A DNA stretch of 64,000 nucleotides from Callaeas wilsoni. Its lineage: Eukaryota > Chordata > Aves > Passeriformes > Callaeidae. Positions 37,777 to 49,840 of this stretch are shown here, piece after piece. The notes below the pieces were generated by a model that worked only from the letters and a program-made list of their open reading frames with translations, was not told the origin of the DNA and searched no databases. The position numbers were made by a program, and so were the translations under genes. The stretch's first letter is position 1. The number at the start of each line of letters is the position of its first letter. The stretch is from assembly GCA_013398955.1 (NCBI GenBank), contig VWPU01004991.1:248001-312000 (forward strand), written 5' to 3'.

Positions 37777-37848
37777 GTTCCAATCAAGACAACGGAATCT
37801 GATGATCTTCAGTAATTTGATGAGTGGGCACCGAGCATGAGAAGTGAG
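37777..37848 (+). other. Exon-like 72-bp segment with good splice borders (non-coding)
   Basis: Preceded by a pyrimidine-rich stretch (CATCCTCTACTCCCTACTA) ending in TAATAG at 37776 and followed by a strong donor, GTGAG then GTGAGTATC, at 37849. All three frames contain a stop, so it could only be a non-coding exon or a chance pairing of splice-like signals. Confidence 0.15.
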
Positions 37849-39147
37849 GTGAGTATCCCCCATCCCAGTCACAGATAGCCACCTTCTTGCCATTGCAAAA
37901 ATTCTGGGGTAAGTTCCAAGTGCATGAACAGAGTCAGTGCCTGCTTAAGGTCTTTAAGATAGTCTTGAGCTTAAGATCATGACTAAGGTGTGATGATAAG
38001 CAGTGTGAGGAAACCTGCACTGTTATGACTCATGCTGCACCCCCCACATTGACAACCAGGCTCTTTGTGTGCTTGGCTTTATTTCCCATGTAATATGGCA
38101 TGGCAGGGAAGAGATTACTGCCATGAAAGTGAAGGAAGGCTTGTAAGCAAAATCAAAATGTGCTGCAGATCTGAAGAACACTGCTACTTTCTGAAACTTA
38201 CTACCACTGTTTTTCAGCATTAGGTCAGATCCTTCGGGCAATCATTCTTATAGGTATGGTGAAGTAAAAGCACCGACTCCTGGGCCTTCTAGAAGTCAGG
38301 TCACACTATACTGTCCATACAAATATGAAAGGAAATCACATCCGTATTTCTAAGGATTATTTTAATGCACAGGACTGCATGAATCCCATAATCCCATAGC
38401 TGTCAACTACCTGATTCCTCAAACACAAAGAGCATTAATGACTGCTCTGAATTGCTGCTGCGGAGAAAACATCACTTATTTAACTTATCTTGCTGTGAAA
38501 CTTCTGAGTAAGCTTTATCTGGTTGCAAGTGAAGTAATTGTTGATGGAATCTTTTGCTTTGTTTTGGGGGTGGTTGGTTTCCTTTTTAATTCTGCTGGTT
38601 CCTGGTTATATTGCTCCCCCACAGTCCTGACATAACAAGTACAAGCTTGGCAGCAAAACCATGGTCGATTTTATTCAGTGATCTGATGCTGCCTCTCTCC
38701 CTTTCACAAGCAGCAAAGGCAAATTTTGTCTTAGCACTGTGAAAACAGAATTTCAAGACTTATTAGAGTGGTGTTAGTATTTAAATTTACACAAACTATG
38801 GTATACACCTGAAATGCATTTTAATATACCTAAGGAATAGATTTAGTCCGTGAAACGTCATTGTTATTTCTAATTGTCAGCGACTGCTACACTTTGCTTG
38901 CCTGCAGCTATCCAATTAACGTATCACCACTACAGAAAATATTGTAATATGCTCGATGTCCTAACAAAAAGTCTCACACTCCACTTCTGTCCAACAATTT
39001 CCTCCTAATTGGGTTTCCAACATATTAGCAAATATCAGTGAAGAGCATACAGGCAGATATGCCATCAGATAATGCAGCATGCAAACACCTTTTCCTATTG
39101 CTGTGCAAAGTTCTGCTGTGGAGATATTCCTGGTAGTACAGAATATC

Positions 39148-39186
39148 GAGAGAGACCCAGAGAGAGAGAGAGGGAGAGAAAGAAAG
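39148..39186. repeat. (GA)n-rich purine tract
   Basis: About 39 bp of GA dinucleotides interrupted by CCC and GGG. Confidence 0.88.
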
Positions 39187-39550
39187 CTCAACTCCAGAAG
39201 TGGAAAACATGTAACTTGTGCCCTGAGATATCGCTATGGCAACATTTAAACAATGAACAGAAAGCCCTGCAGGATTCTGCTCTTGCTTCCTTGGATACCA
39301 AATGTAAATCCTGATTCCCTTTTATTGTGTGCATGCACAAGCGTCTGATTTTTGCCTTTTCCACTAACAGATAGCAAAGTATCCAGGCCCCCTACCAGGA
39401 ACTACGCATTAATTCACTTCCATGTATTGCAGTTTGTGAATATGCAACTAAAACACACCACTGGCATAATCATCTCCCCTCTTGTGTCCCCATTTCTACC
39501 CCTTAGGAGAAAAAAAAGGACCATGGTAGTACATCTAAATAACAGGTACC

Positions 39551-39569
39551 TTTTTTTTTTCCCCCCCCC
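39551..39569. repeat. T10-C9 pyrimidine tract
   Basis: Ten T directly followed by nine C, then a CpG. Confidence 0.92.
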
Positions 39570-39599
39570 GAATGAAATTATTAAATAAACCACTCTGAA

Positions 39600-40260
39600 G
39601 TATCACAAGCCAATCCCCAATGTCTTCTGCCATGGCAGGAAGTAGAAGCAGGATCATTTCCAAGGGCTGCTCCTTGTCCAAGCTGCAAGACTCAAGCATG
39701 CTGCAAGGCTGCCTTCCAGATCAGCATGGCTGCTGCTGTTCCTAAATCTTTCTCATCTGGGCTGTCCTGTGGGGGCTGCAGGAGGCTTGTTTTTCATTAT
39801 GATTTTCACAGAGCAGCTGGCAATGGGATGAAAGGCCCCCGAGAATAGCAACCCAAAACCCAGTCAGCTTGACTACTCTAGAAAATACTTAGTAGGTGCC
39901 AATTGCGTATCTTCAGAGTAATTCTTATCCCGGACTGAAAACGGCACTAATTCCAGCACCTTTCCCTCTTCCCTTGCTCCCTCACCAGCCATCACAAACA
40001 AAGGCATATCTCCAAGCCAACACGAAGCCACCCTGGCAAGACCGAGATGGAGGCTCTCTCTCTCACGCTGCTGCTGTGCACACTGCACTCCTCCAGTGAA
40101 TGTACTGCAACTTGGATAGCCTGGCTTGGGAATTTTCACCAGCACTGAGCTCTCTCAAAATGTGCTAAAATCCTGTCCTGAGCCCCATTCCAAATCTTCC
40201 TGCCTCATATTGCAACAGCAAGAATCTTCATGCCAAATGGGAGTCAGCTTTTTAGGTCAC
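39600..40260. promoter_or_regulatory. GC-richer segment, possible conserved regulatory DNA
   Basis: About 660 bp of higher GC with repeated CTGC/GCTGC motifs and E-box-like CAGCTG and CAGCTT sites. No transposon is recognised. Overlapping short frames exist on both strands and none looks like a known protein. The regulatory reading is inference from composition only. Confidence 0.22.
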
Positions 40261-41715
40261 AGGCAAATAATTTTAAAGCCTATATATAGGAAGCCATAGC
40301 AACACCTCTGGAATCCCTTTGTTTTTCTCCAGTCCCACACAATTGCTTGCATTGGCTCACATCTACAGCATTTTTTCTTGGGTCTCACCTAATCTGAAAG
40401 CCCATTTTTCACTTGTCAGTGGTATCAAGCTGGGAGATACTCTGACACAAAATTTGCCGCTCCAGCAAACTGAACCTGCTTCAATTCTAGATCAGTGCAA
40501 ATCATTCCTGACAGGAGAAAAGACACAGAGCAGCCACTCCTTTGCATTAATAACTTACATTTTGCCTGAAGTTTGAGGTATGTGATCTCTGACCTTCTGG
40601 AAAACAATTAGAACAAACAGAGCAGGACCTTCCACTACAGCTTTATCTTTCCTCCTGTACAAGCCTTTAGTGTCTAAATACACACATAATTGTTCCCCGT
40701 ACAGTGCCAAAATCCCAGCTGCCTGAGGTCACTACCAAAAATATCATCCATGGTTTGAAGAGGAGACAGCCCTCAGGACCAGCATATGCTACTGAATGAC
40801 ACACCTGTGCTCAGACACCTGCGAGGGAAGCAGCAGACACAGCCAGCTCCGGCCTCTGGTTGAGGAGATATGTTACTTCTCACTTAGCTAGATGTTTGGA
40901 TGAATGTTTTGGCTATTTATTTTATGATCAGCCCTTTGGGCTCTGGATAAGCCTCAGCACAAATGCTGAGATATGCTATACTCATTCCTACTTTGATAAT
41001 GAATGAGTTAAACTCTTGGTTGTTCCATGTGTCTTTTGGCTACTGTATTAAGTGAATGATTCACTGAAGTGTGAAACTGTTGCCTCTTTGGAAGCAGACA
41101 CACATCCCTAGCTTTTTAATGTTGACAAGGTTTGCCTATTTCAGCCCAAACTGGTGACTAAATTTTCCCAGTGCTTCCTTATCATGTCAAGAAAATACTC
41201 CTGCTAGTTATTGTACAAAATGAATGGGGCACCTATAACAGCTCTCTATTGTCCAAAACTGGAGTTGCTCTACCAAATTTTCTGTTTATGTGTTCACTTG
41301 ACAGCAATCCAGGGAAAAGCTTGGAGATGCCTTTTCCTTAGCCAGCTTCTTTTTCCTTCAGTAATTACTGAACAGCAGCTTAACATAAATTTAGCTTTTC
41401 TATTACTGCAACTGCTGATGTAAGTGTAGCCCACAACAGGGCACAGACTTATCATGAAACATGCAGGAATGAACAAGAGCGAGTTTTGCACTTATTTTCA
41501 GATGCTGACAAACTTATTACCCATTTAGTGTCCCACGAGGAAACATGGGCCCAGAGAAAAAAAGGAGGCTAAGAGGCTAAAGCACTTCTCACTAAAATGA
41601 TTTAGCTATACTGAGAAGGATAAGAGTAATTTGAGCTGGAAGGAACAATTTTTGCTGTGCCTGTTTCCTTCTTTTTCTGAACACAACTGCACAAAGGGTC
41701 TGATTTGTTCGCGTG
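40261..41715. other. Non-coding DNA
   Basis: Nothing that can be assigned. At 41535-41560, GAGGAAACATGGGCCCAGAG weakly resembles the MIR core and may belong with the MIR-like piece that follows. Confidence 0.45.
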
Positions 41716-41717
41716 GC

Positions 41718-41780
41718 CAAACAAAAACTCCCAGAGATTTCCTTAGGAGCAGAATTGAACCCTAAATCTTAATCCTTTTC
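41718..41780 (-). mobile_element. MIR-like ancient SINE fragment (weak)
   Basis: AGGAGCAGAATTGAACCCTA, then AATCTTAATCC and AGTAGCCAGTGTTTAA follow the order of the reverse-complemented MIR head (GCAGGAATTGAACCCAGGTC, TGACTCC, CAGTGCTCTAA). Short and diverged. Confidence 0.38.
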
Positions 41781-42799
41781 AAGTAGCCAGTGTTTAAGAG
41801 GCATGACCTCCAAACAGAAGCACATGGGACACATTTGAGAGGCACAAGTTCTCATTTCCATTGTGCCAAAAGATTCAGGACATTTACATGAAGTAACAGT
41901 AGTGATGTAAGTGAATGGAGAAAGGAGGAAAAAAAGGAGGAGGCTAATATTGATTTATGTATTTATCCAAGGAAGTTAAAGCTCTGTTTTGTTTTGTTTC
42001 ATGCAGGCAGCTTGTGAAGTAAGAAATGCTGCCAGAAAATAAAAGAGCTAAAATCTGGATCTACCAACACTTCTTTCTTTCCTGACTGCTCTCCCCTTCT
42101 CCAGAATATCTCTGCTAGAGAAAAGCAAAATGACTGGCAAAGCTAGTTCTGCACCTTGCCTGCCAAAAAAAAAAAAAATTCCTATTCAGTGGCTCATTTA
42201 ATTAGTTGTTTCTCCCTCGCATTCTGCACCAGTTTTGGCCTAATACCTTCAGCTGGAGCCTTAACATGTGAAGGCCAAGGTTGAAGAGGGCAGAGGTGAG
42301 GGAGGACAGAAGGGGAAGAAAAAGAATGAAAACTCCCTACCCACGAGCTCTGCAGTCATGCCAGGAGAGGGGACGGAAGTAGCACTCTTCCCCACAGGAA
42401 AACATGGACCTCTATTTTAGACATCATGTTATCCTCCCTTTATTCCACACTCCCACACGACATTTCTCCAGGAAAGCAGAGATATTTACTGGTCTGTTAC
42501 ACATCATTGCTAATTTGTGAACCCCACCATCTACAAGTCACTTTTTAATTATTTTCATTATCAGCATAATAATAATAAAAAAAATCTCTCCTGACACCTC
42601 AGTATCCTCCCATTGCTTCTCAAAGCAAATCTCTTTCAACTGCCATGAAAGTCCTAGGGAACCCTGAAGGATTCACCACAAAATCACAAAGAATTTCCTA
42701 GGAGATCTGGAGGGCATGGGTGGCCAGTACAGCAGTTCCCTAAACTCCCCTTCAATAAAAGAATGTCCTCTCTCTGCCTGTTACTGTCCTTTCTTAGCA
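41781..42799. other. Non-coding DNA, becoming GC-richer
   Basis: Poly-A run of 14 at about 42165-42178 and a purine-rich patch at 42280-42330. No gene recognised. Confidence 0.45.
42546..42585. repeat. Short (ATA)n/A-rich patch
   Basis: AATAATAATAAAAAAAA within AT-rich DNA. Confidence 0.6.
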
Positions 42800-43414
42800 A
42801 TGGAGTGTAAAACATGCCATTTCTCTCAGAGCTGCGTCCTCAAAATCCATTAAAAGCCCCTGCCCCACACCCCCCCACTCCCGCCAAAAGCCATCCTTCA
42901 CCTCCCTGCTTGATTATAAAATGTTCCTGTTAATACACCATATTGATCTGCAGTGTCAGACTGGATACCAGCATCCAAATTAGAGCCTTGAACTATTTGA
43001 AACACTTACTAAATAAATATACCTCCTTTGTGCATCTAATTCCATACAACTTGCATCCGTTTGTAGAGACTGGGCAATCAGGCAGCACCCCCCACTCACT
43101 GCAAGGGCTTTCTCAAAAGATTTCTTTGCTAATGAACATTTACAAATGCCATAGAGACACATAGGCAGGTGTCTGCAACAACCTACCAAGGCTCGAGTTT
43201 TAGGAATTTGAGCTACTGTGAGAATTCAATTCTATCCTCATTCCTTCCCTTCTCTCTTCCCAACCACCCCCCTCCAGCCATTATCAAAATACAGCCAGGT
43301 TCTTTACTCAGGTGAGGGGAAAGACTGAGAAAAGAGGAATAAGGATCAAAGAAGAGAGGCAATGGGGCATATTTCCTTATTCAAAAAAAAAAATTAAATG
43401 GAAAGTGTACTCAC

Positions 43415-45300
43415 TGTATCCTCAAAGACTATCCAGCTGGAAATCCGAGTGATAATGAAAAACCAGAGTGGGGGAGGGGTTAGAAAACTATTTCATTTCA
43501 GCAACCAAACCAAAATTAAAAACAAGAAAGGAAATAAAAGAAAAAGGATATCCAATTGCAATTTCCCAGCAATTTCAGTCCATACAGGTGCCAATCCAAC
43601 CCAACACTGCTGAACTCTCCCCCTCTGGCAATTTGCTTTCTTCTTCTCTGTCCTTTATTTTCTCTGTGGCTTTCAACTTTTCTTCTTAAAATTTCTGTAG
43701 CGGTAGTGTTGATGGTTGCTTTCACTGAAGAGCAGTGGTTTAAAATAACAGGAAAAAATCAAAAATCCTTGCAGAGGATGAACGGTCCTTTTCCTTTCTG
43801 AAACTTTTCATTCCACTGTGGATCGTTTGCCTAGTTTCCTTTTTCTGAGGTTTTCTGCCTCTCTGGCTCCACTGCTCCCCATTGCTCGCTATTTGTTTTT
43901 TCTCTGGAGAGCAGAAATAACTGTATTTCCTCTTAAGCAATCCTCCATCTGTATTCTTTTAATGTAATTTTGTTGTGACACTTAAGATCCAGGTCTTGCC
44001 AAGAAATTTTCTTTTTCTCCCTTCTTTGCTGCACTATCAGTTAACCAATCCATGTGTTTCCACATTAGAATGGGGATTCCCATTCTTCTTTTTCTCTATT
44101 CCCTCACACTCCTTTAGAAAAGAATCTCCTTTTGCATTTAAATTTTTATTCCTGTCTGTCAAAACAATAAACTTTTAGTCTCTCTTCCCCCCCTCTCCAA
44201 AGATCTGATTAGATTTCCAATCACAACCCAGTGCGCAATTGGATTTTTGATTTCGGCAAGAAGCCAGCAATCCACAGCATCAGCACCCTATCCTTGTTTC
44301 AAACTCCACGTTATATCCTTTTGCCTTCCCTCCAACTCCTCTGCGTTTTCATAATTTCAAATTAAATGAAATGAAAGAGGGAGGGAGAAGAGAAAAATTC
44401 AAGGTTCCCACCAGCTGTCAAGAATAAATCCATCACCTCGTTATTTTTTAAACACTCGGGATGGGTATTTTTAACGCCCACTCTCGCCTGTGCTTCCCTC
44501 CCCCCCCACCTTCTCAAAATCCTTCAGACGTTAAAACTCCCCCGATGGGGCACAAAGAAACCCGGGAAGATGTGATTTGTCCTCTTAGCTGTAAATTTCA
44601 CAAGCACCCTTTGCTTTTCATTTTAGCTTCCTCTCCATCTTTTGTCCAGCAGCTATATGAATCCAGAAGCACCAAGACGGATAAACTTCTATTTCTTCTT
44701 TGAGGAGAGAGAGGGAAAGAGAGACAGGAAGAAGGATAAAAGCTCTCCTGTCTCTGCCTCCCTTTTCCTCCCTTTCTGTGTTTCAATGCAGGTCTGATCT
44801 CATTCCCAAGCTGAGCCTGGTGTGTTTCAGATGTACAAGTTGGATTTCCCTTCTGCACAGCAGTGAGTTAGTCTCCCATCTTCTTCCACATGCCAGTTAT
44901 CTTCCCCCTTTTCTTCCTTCCTTCCTGCCCCCCTCCCTTCCAAGATGACACAGTCCCAGGAGCGCAGCCGCTTCTTTCAGCTTTTAGTTTCATCCCTGAC
45001 ATGCATAGCCTTTTGCACAGCCGAAACGCTTCCTTCCTCCTGTGAGCTGCAGCTTGAATTCTGCCCGTGTGTGCATGTAGGGACGCATGTATGTGTATAT
45101 CCAGGTCCTGACAGCTGCTGTTGTTGCTGGGAGTAGCTCCGCTTTTCAGTCGCTCTGGCTTTCTGTTACTCCCCACCTTTCAGCGGCACCCCAGGATTTG
45201 CAAATGTCCCAGGGCCGGTCTCTCTGGCTACACTCCTCCTTCTCCCCTTCCGTTCTCTCCCCTCTTCCTCTGTTGTGGTTTTTTTTTTTTTTTTTCCCCT
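43415..45300 (-). ncRNA. Candidate 5' untranslated first exon of a minus-strand transcript
   Basis: Hypothetical exon reading toward lower coordinates. Its start would lie in the purine-rich stretch (minus strand) below the inverted CCAAT box at about 45400. Its end is a donor-like GATACA then GTGAGTAC on the minus strand (GTGAGT at 43414-43409). The block is free of recognisable transposons, richer in GC than its surroundings and strongly strand-asymmetric (purine-rich on the minus strand). Several short ATG frames occur on the minus strand (for example 102 codons at 44868-45176, 66 codons at 43740-43940 and 69 codons at 43516-43725). None looks like a known protein, so they would be upstream frames. 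Exon length, start and gene identity are unknown. It could instead be a longer unspliced non-coding RNA or simply conserved promoter-flanking DNA. Confidence 0.28.
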
Positions 45301-45480
45301 TTTCTCCCCCCCTCCCTTCTTCTTCTTTCCCCCCCACTCCCCTTTTCTCTGCTTGTGATCAGTAAAATACAATTACCCAATTACCTCCCATCATCTTAGC
45401 ACTGATTGGTCAATTGCATTAACACTTGATGTCAGGGAAAGGGGCCGGGAGCTGCTCCGATGTGGCATTGCTGCCACCTG
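44438..45480 (-). promoter_or_regulatory. Candidate promoter region with weak CpG cluster, CCAAT box and octamer-like site
   Basis: I count 13 CpG dinucleotides between 44941 and 45480 and about 7 between 44438 and 44570, against near absence in most of the window. ACTGATTGGTCAATTG at about 45402-45417 contains an inverted CCAAT box, so on the minus strand it reads GACCAATCAG, the NF-Y pattern. ATTTGCAAAT at 45196-45205 resembles a POU octamer. CAGCTG (45112-45117) is an E-box. Long C/T tracts (44890-44943, 45228-45346) are of the kind seen at TATA-less promoters. The direction is inferred from the CCAAT orientation and the donor at 43409-43415. This is not a classical strong CpG island. Confidence 0.4.
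45279..45346. repeat. Poly-T and C/T-rich tract
   Basis: Seventeen T (45279-45295) followed by C-rich pyrimidines to 45346. As A-runs and G-runs on the minus strand, this would lie near the start of the putative transcript. Confidence 0.9.
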
Positions 45481-45623
45481 CTTGACAGACTGGGAACAAA
45501 CTCAGGGTTACCTTAAGAAATCTCCAAGTCAGAAAGCAGTAATTGAAAAACAAGGGATCATCTTAAGGAAAGGAATGTCAAAACTCATTTTCTTAAAAGC
45601 CTGCCTGATTCTGACAGTTCAAC

Positions 45624-45808
45624 CAGTATTCGCAGGTTCCAGCCTAGCCGCTGAGGCAGAGTAAATGACAGCAGAATGAAATGAGGTATAAAGTTGTCTT
45701 TGCAAAAGAAGTACAGGGCAATCAGCATTCACAGGTACCAGCTCTGGCCACAGATGCAGAGGCACAATAATAATATGAAACAAGGTATAAAGTTATCTTC
45801 AGAAAAAC
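45624..45808. repeat. Diverged tandem duplication, 99-bp period
   Basis: Copy A starts with CAGTATTCGCAGGTTCCAGC at 45624 and copy B with CAGCATTCACAGGTACCAGC at 45723, exactly 99 bp apart. The internal block AGGTATAAAGTT occurs at 45684 and 45783, again 99 bp apart, followed by GTCTTTGCAAAA and ATCTTCAGAAAA. GAGGCAGAG and AGAGGCACA also correspond. The copies differ at perhaps a quarter of positions, so the duplication is old. No third copy is seen. Confidence 0.82.
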
Positions 45809-48800
45809 TTTAAAACTGAAAATAATTTGCATTGACAGACAATCTGTTTTCCAATTACAGAAATCAATTTTTGTTTAAAAGTTTTATGCACATACAAATT
45901 ACCTAAAGCTCCATTTTGGCAGTTGTTGAAGGGCAAAAGCCCTTTGAACGGCTTCAAGGTTTCAGTGAGTTGAAGTTCTACCTTCAGTAAGCTGTGACAG
46001 CAATGTAACAGTGCAATGTCTAGGCTCTCCTATCAAATCTGCCACAGTTGGATTAGAATGACTTCTGACATGCATTTTGGAGTTTTCTGAACTGGCTCCC
46101 TAATTTGGATTACTGAAGTACTGACATGTTTGTTATGCTCTTACCTGCTTAGCTGGGTATGTTTACCCAGTGTTACCTAAAGTAAGTGCTCAGAATTGGG
46201 CTTGTGTCTTGTTTCTCTTGGGGATCTAAGTTCAATGAAATTTTACAGAAAATTTTGCATGTATAAGGTCAGATACACTACTCGCTTCATGGAAACAGAA
46301 TACAGATGATGTATGTGCTGGCATTTGTCTCCCTCAAAATCAGAAAGATATTATTTATAGATCTAACTCCCCCACACAACTCCAAAAAAAGAATTAGTCA
46401 GGTGCTTCAATGGTAATTATAGCAAACTTCCAATATTAAGCAGTAATTCTGAGTTATTCTATGCATGTAATAATATAACTAGCTCTTTGCTCAGTCTTCT
46501 CTCAAATAGTCAAGATATGTTTGGTATCCTTACTCAGGCTTCAGCTTTCGTGTGAAATTTATATACTTGAAAATAAAATAAAGTTTAAGTTCTATGTCAT
46601 ATTAGACGTTTTTCCAGAATTATAAAATCCATAAGCTAGCTGAATTCAGTCAAGTAACACTTACTGAATCATTAACATTGACTTTCAGATTTATTCTACT
46701 GACTCAACAGGCTTTCTGGTGAGAAGGTTCTACTAGATGTAAGTTAAGCACCTGGAACCAGGAGCCTTTAGCATCTGATCTTACTATCCCTGAAATCAAT
46801 GGCAAACACAAATTACCTGCAATGGGTGAAAGGCTGAGTGTGTAGCAATAATAAATAACCCAAACCTAGCGGTCTTTCAAAAATGCTAAAAAAGTCTCTG
46901 GGGTTTTTTTGGGGAAAGTTGCGAGTGTGGTAGGAGATGAAGTTGCAGACAAGTAACAATCTTTTTCTCAGTTGGTAAGCTTATTTTGTTTCTGTCTGAT
47001 TCACTGATGCTGCTGGTGTATTTTGGGTCTACAAACGTCTTATGAGAGTCTTTTTCGTTTTACTACTCAAAATCCAAGAAACCACAAGGTTGTTCCTTTT
47101 CCCAGAAGGATAAAAACATCACAGTCTAATATGTTTCCTCCACTGTTTTTTTAAAAAGTTCCTGAACAATTTCCTGCTACTATTGAAGAATCTGTGAATG
47201 AAAGGGAAGGTTTCTATAACCAAATTAAACAAGTATATAGGCATAAGGTAGAGAAGATACACATTTTTGGGCATCCAGTCAGAATCTAAGACATGAGCAC
47301 CTGCTATAGCTGCAGTATCTCTGTTGATACAAAGTGATACTTGTGATAGAAATGTGCACATCTTCAAATGACATCAAAATACAAATTTCTAACAGATAAC
47401 AACAGATTACATATCTGTCTATACACAAAGATACTATATTTGCTGGCATATATGTGACTAAACAAAAAATTGTATGAAAACTGCAATACTCTAGGCTATG
47501 ATATGATCTCTCTTAAAGTTTGTTATCTTTAATACATCAACTAGGCTTTATCACCTAATAAACATAGAAGACAGTGTGATTAGCTTCTTAGAACATAACT
47601 TTAAAGCTATCTAGTTGGCAATATTTATAGGATGACATTCCATGCTACATGAAAAAGTAAATATCCTTATACTAAACAAAATTTAAAAATATAATTGCAT
47701 TATCTGTTTTACAAGCATATATATGTCATGTGTGTGAAACTTATTTAAAACAAATATTTTGGTACCATCACAATAACTCATTCATTAATCAAATGTTAAA
47801 AGGAGATCATTAACTCTGGAGAGAACTGTTGGGTTTTTCCTGCAGCACATCATATGTTGTTGCCTTGATACAGTATTGTTTGTGTATTGCCTTCAATCTT
47901 GCCCAATCCTGAGTATGGGAGGATAACAAAACTCAAATGCATGTACTGGCAAATCTTAACATAATAAACATGAGCAACAGATTGTTGCAAAGCACCTTTT
48001 CCTTTCCAACAGACAAGGCCAGTTATAGAACTGTCGCTCTGTGTATGATTAACACCGGAAGAGACTAGCGGAAAAGACCAAATAGTCACAATACTCCATC
48101 ATCTGGTGGACAAGAAACATGGATAAAGCCTAAGAGAAGAGGATTCTGACCCTAAATGAAGGAGACGAGAAACATTATAATTGATTAAACATAACCAAAT
48201 TTTGAGGAAAAAACAGTAAAACCAGACCGCTTTACTTAGACAAAGTGAAAAGCAATTGCAACATTTTCGTAAGCCAGTTGACAGCCCTGCCTTCCTTTTA
48301 AATAAAAATGAGGAAATCATAAAGAAAACTGTGGAACATAATATTCTTTCTATTTTATTTAACTTTGTTGGCAAGAATCTGTTTGCATATGGAGAGAGTA
48401 CTTGAATTCTCTTATAGCTTACTACTTTCAAAAGGGAATAAAAATTGCTGACAAACATACTTTTTACTGCACAGATCTGGTATCAAGCTCATTAATCAAT
48501 TTATGAATTCAATGGAGATCCTAAAACTCTCAGACTACATAAAATATATCATATATAATCTACAGGAAGACTGTGAATTTTCTATTGTAATCAGAGCCCA
48601 TAGTACATAATTTCCTGTTTATGTGGTTTCACTGATTACTGTTCAATTCTTTTAATACAACAAGCATTAAAATCAGGTGCATAACCATCAAAATTAACAG
48701 CTGACTGGTACTGCCTCATTTATTAATATTCATGGGGTTTTTTCTGATGTTTACAGTTCTAGGGAAAAATTTTGTTTTGCAGGTAATTTCTACTGGGTCA

Positions 48801-49228
48801 TAGCAGCTCGGAACAAATAAAAGAAAAGAAATCCTTCTTCCAGGAACATCTAGATAAAACCACAACACGTGATTTTGGCACATGGATGTGTACATGACTG
48901 TTCAATAAACTCATCTCTTCATAATATCGTAATACAAATTGTTTCTGGCAAAGGTGGAACTGAATGGTGGGGTTTTGTTTGCATTTGAAGGGAACCAAAT
49001 CCTCAAAACTTCTGTATGTTTATTGCATTTCCTTATGCAGTTGGGATAATAGGACAAATTTAGGATTGTTGTACGTTTGTAGAAATTTTCATCTTCCATG
49101 CTAACCATCCATTAGTGAAAACAGTTTGCTCTTTAGAGAGACTTTCTAGAATTTCTCCTTACGGAACTGAGTCACACATTGTCAAAGTTCTCATTATGCA
49201 GAGACAAAACCAATTCCCCAAGCCGATC
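45809..49228. other. AT-rich non-coding DNA
   Basis: About 3.4 kb with nothing recognised. The 119-codon minus-strand frame at 48099-48458 has no familiar motif and many F, L, S, C residues, as expected of chance frames. Confidence 0.5.
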
Positions 49229-49840
49229 ATGAGACATGCCCTTGCTGCAAAGAAGCCTAATGGTGTCCTGGGCTGCACTAGGCAGAGGGTTGCCAGCAGG
49301 TCGAGGGAGGTGATCCTTCCCCTCTGCTCAGCCCCAGGGCGGTCACACCTGGAGTGCTGTGTCCAGCTCAGGGCTGCTCAGGACAAGAGAGACATGGACA
49401 GACTGAAGAGCTCCCAACAAAGCAGCATGAAGATGGCAGCCCGGAGCATCTTTCCTATGGGGAAAGGCTGAAAGAACTGAGACTCTTTAGCCTGGAGAAG
49501 AGGAGGCTTGGGGAAATCTCATTGATGTCTACATGTACACGGAGGGAGGGTGCAAAGAGGATGGAGCCCGTGGTGCCCAGTGACAGAACCAGAGGCAGTG
49601 AGCACACACTGAAACATCAGAGGTTCCCTCTGAATATCCTGAAACATTTTTTACTATGACAGAAAGAGCACTGGCACAAGTTGCCCAGGAAGGTTGTGGA
49701 GTCTTCCCCTCTTGGAGATATTCAGAAGCCATCTGGGCACAGTCCCAGAAAATTTGCTCCAGGTGAACCTTCTTGAGCAGTGGGGATGGACCATGTGACC
49801 TTAGAAGGTCCCTTCCACCCTCAAGTATTCTATGGTTCTA
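49229..49840 (+). mobile_element. CR1 LINE, 3' end with terminal octamers
   Basis: Best preserved CR1 in the window, about 610 bp, plus strand, 5' truncated. DNA blocks in consensus order: GGTGTCCTGGGCTGCACTAG, AGGTCGAGGGAGGTGATCCT, CACACCTGGAGTGCTGTGTC, GAGACATGGA, AGCATCTTTCCTATGGGGAA, TTTAGCCTGGAGAAGAGGAG, GTTGCCCAGGAAGGTTGTGG, and the tail GGTCCCTTCCACCC with ATTCTATGGTTCTA. Translated, 49354-49659 carries the family motif LFSLEKRRLG and VPSDRTRGSEHTLKHQRFPL. Frameshifts between the blocks make it a dead copy. The terminal octamer-like repeat marks the true 3' end, and no target-site duplication is expected for CR1. Confidence 0.95.

Larger units (their letters stand above)
37849..39599. 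other. Non-coding DNA
   Basis: No gene recognised. It contains the purine-rich GA tract at 39148 and the T10C9 tract at 39551. Confidence 0.5.

Noticed and set aside
44868..45399. Overlapping 92-102-codon frames on both strands in the GC-rich region
   Set aside because: Long frames are expected where stop codons are rarer; C/T-rich composition gives runs of P, S, L, F or of K, E, G; no domain seen.
48099..48458. 119-codon minus-strand frame
   Set aside because: No ATG context, domain or splice support; length within chance range for the whole window.
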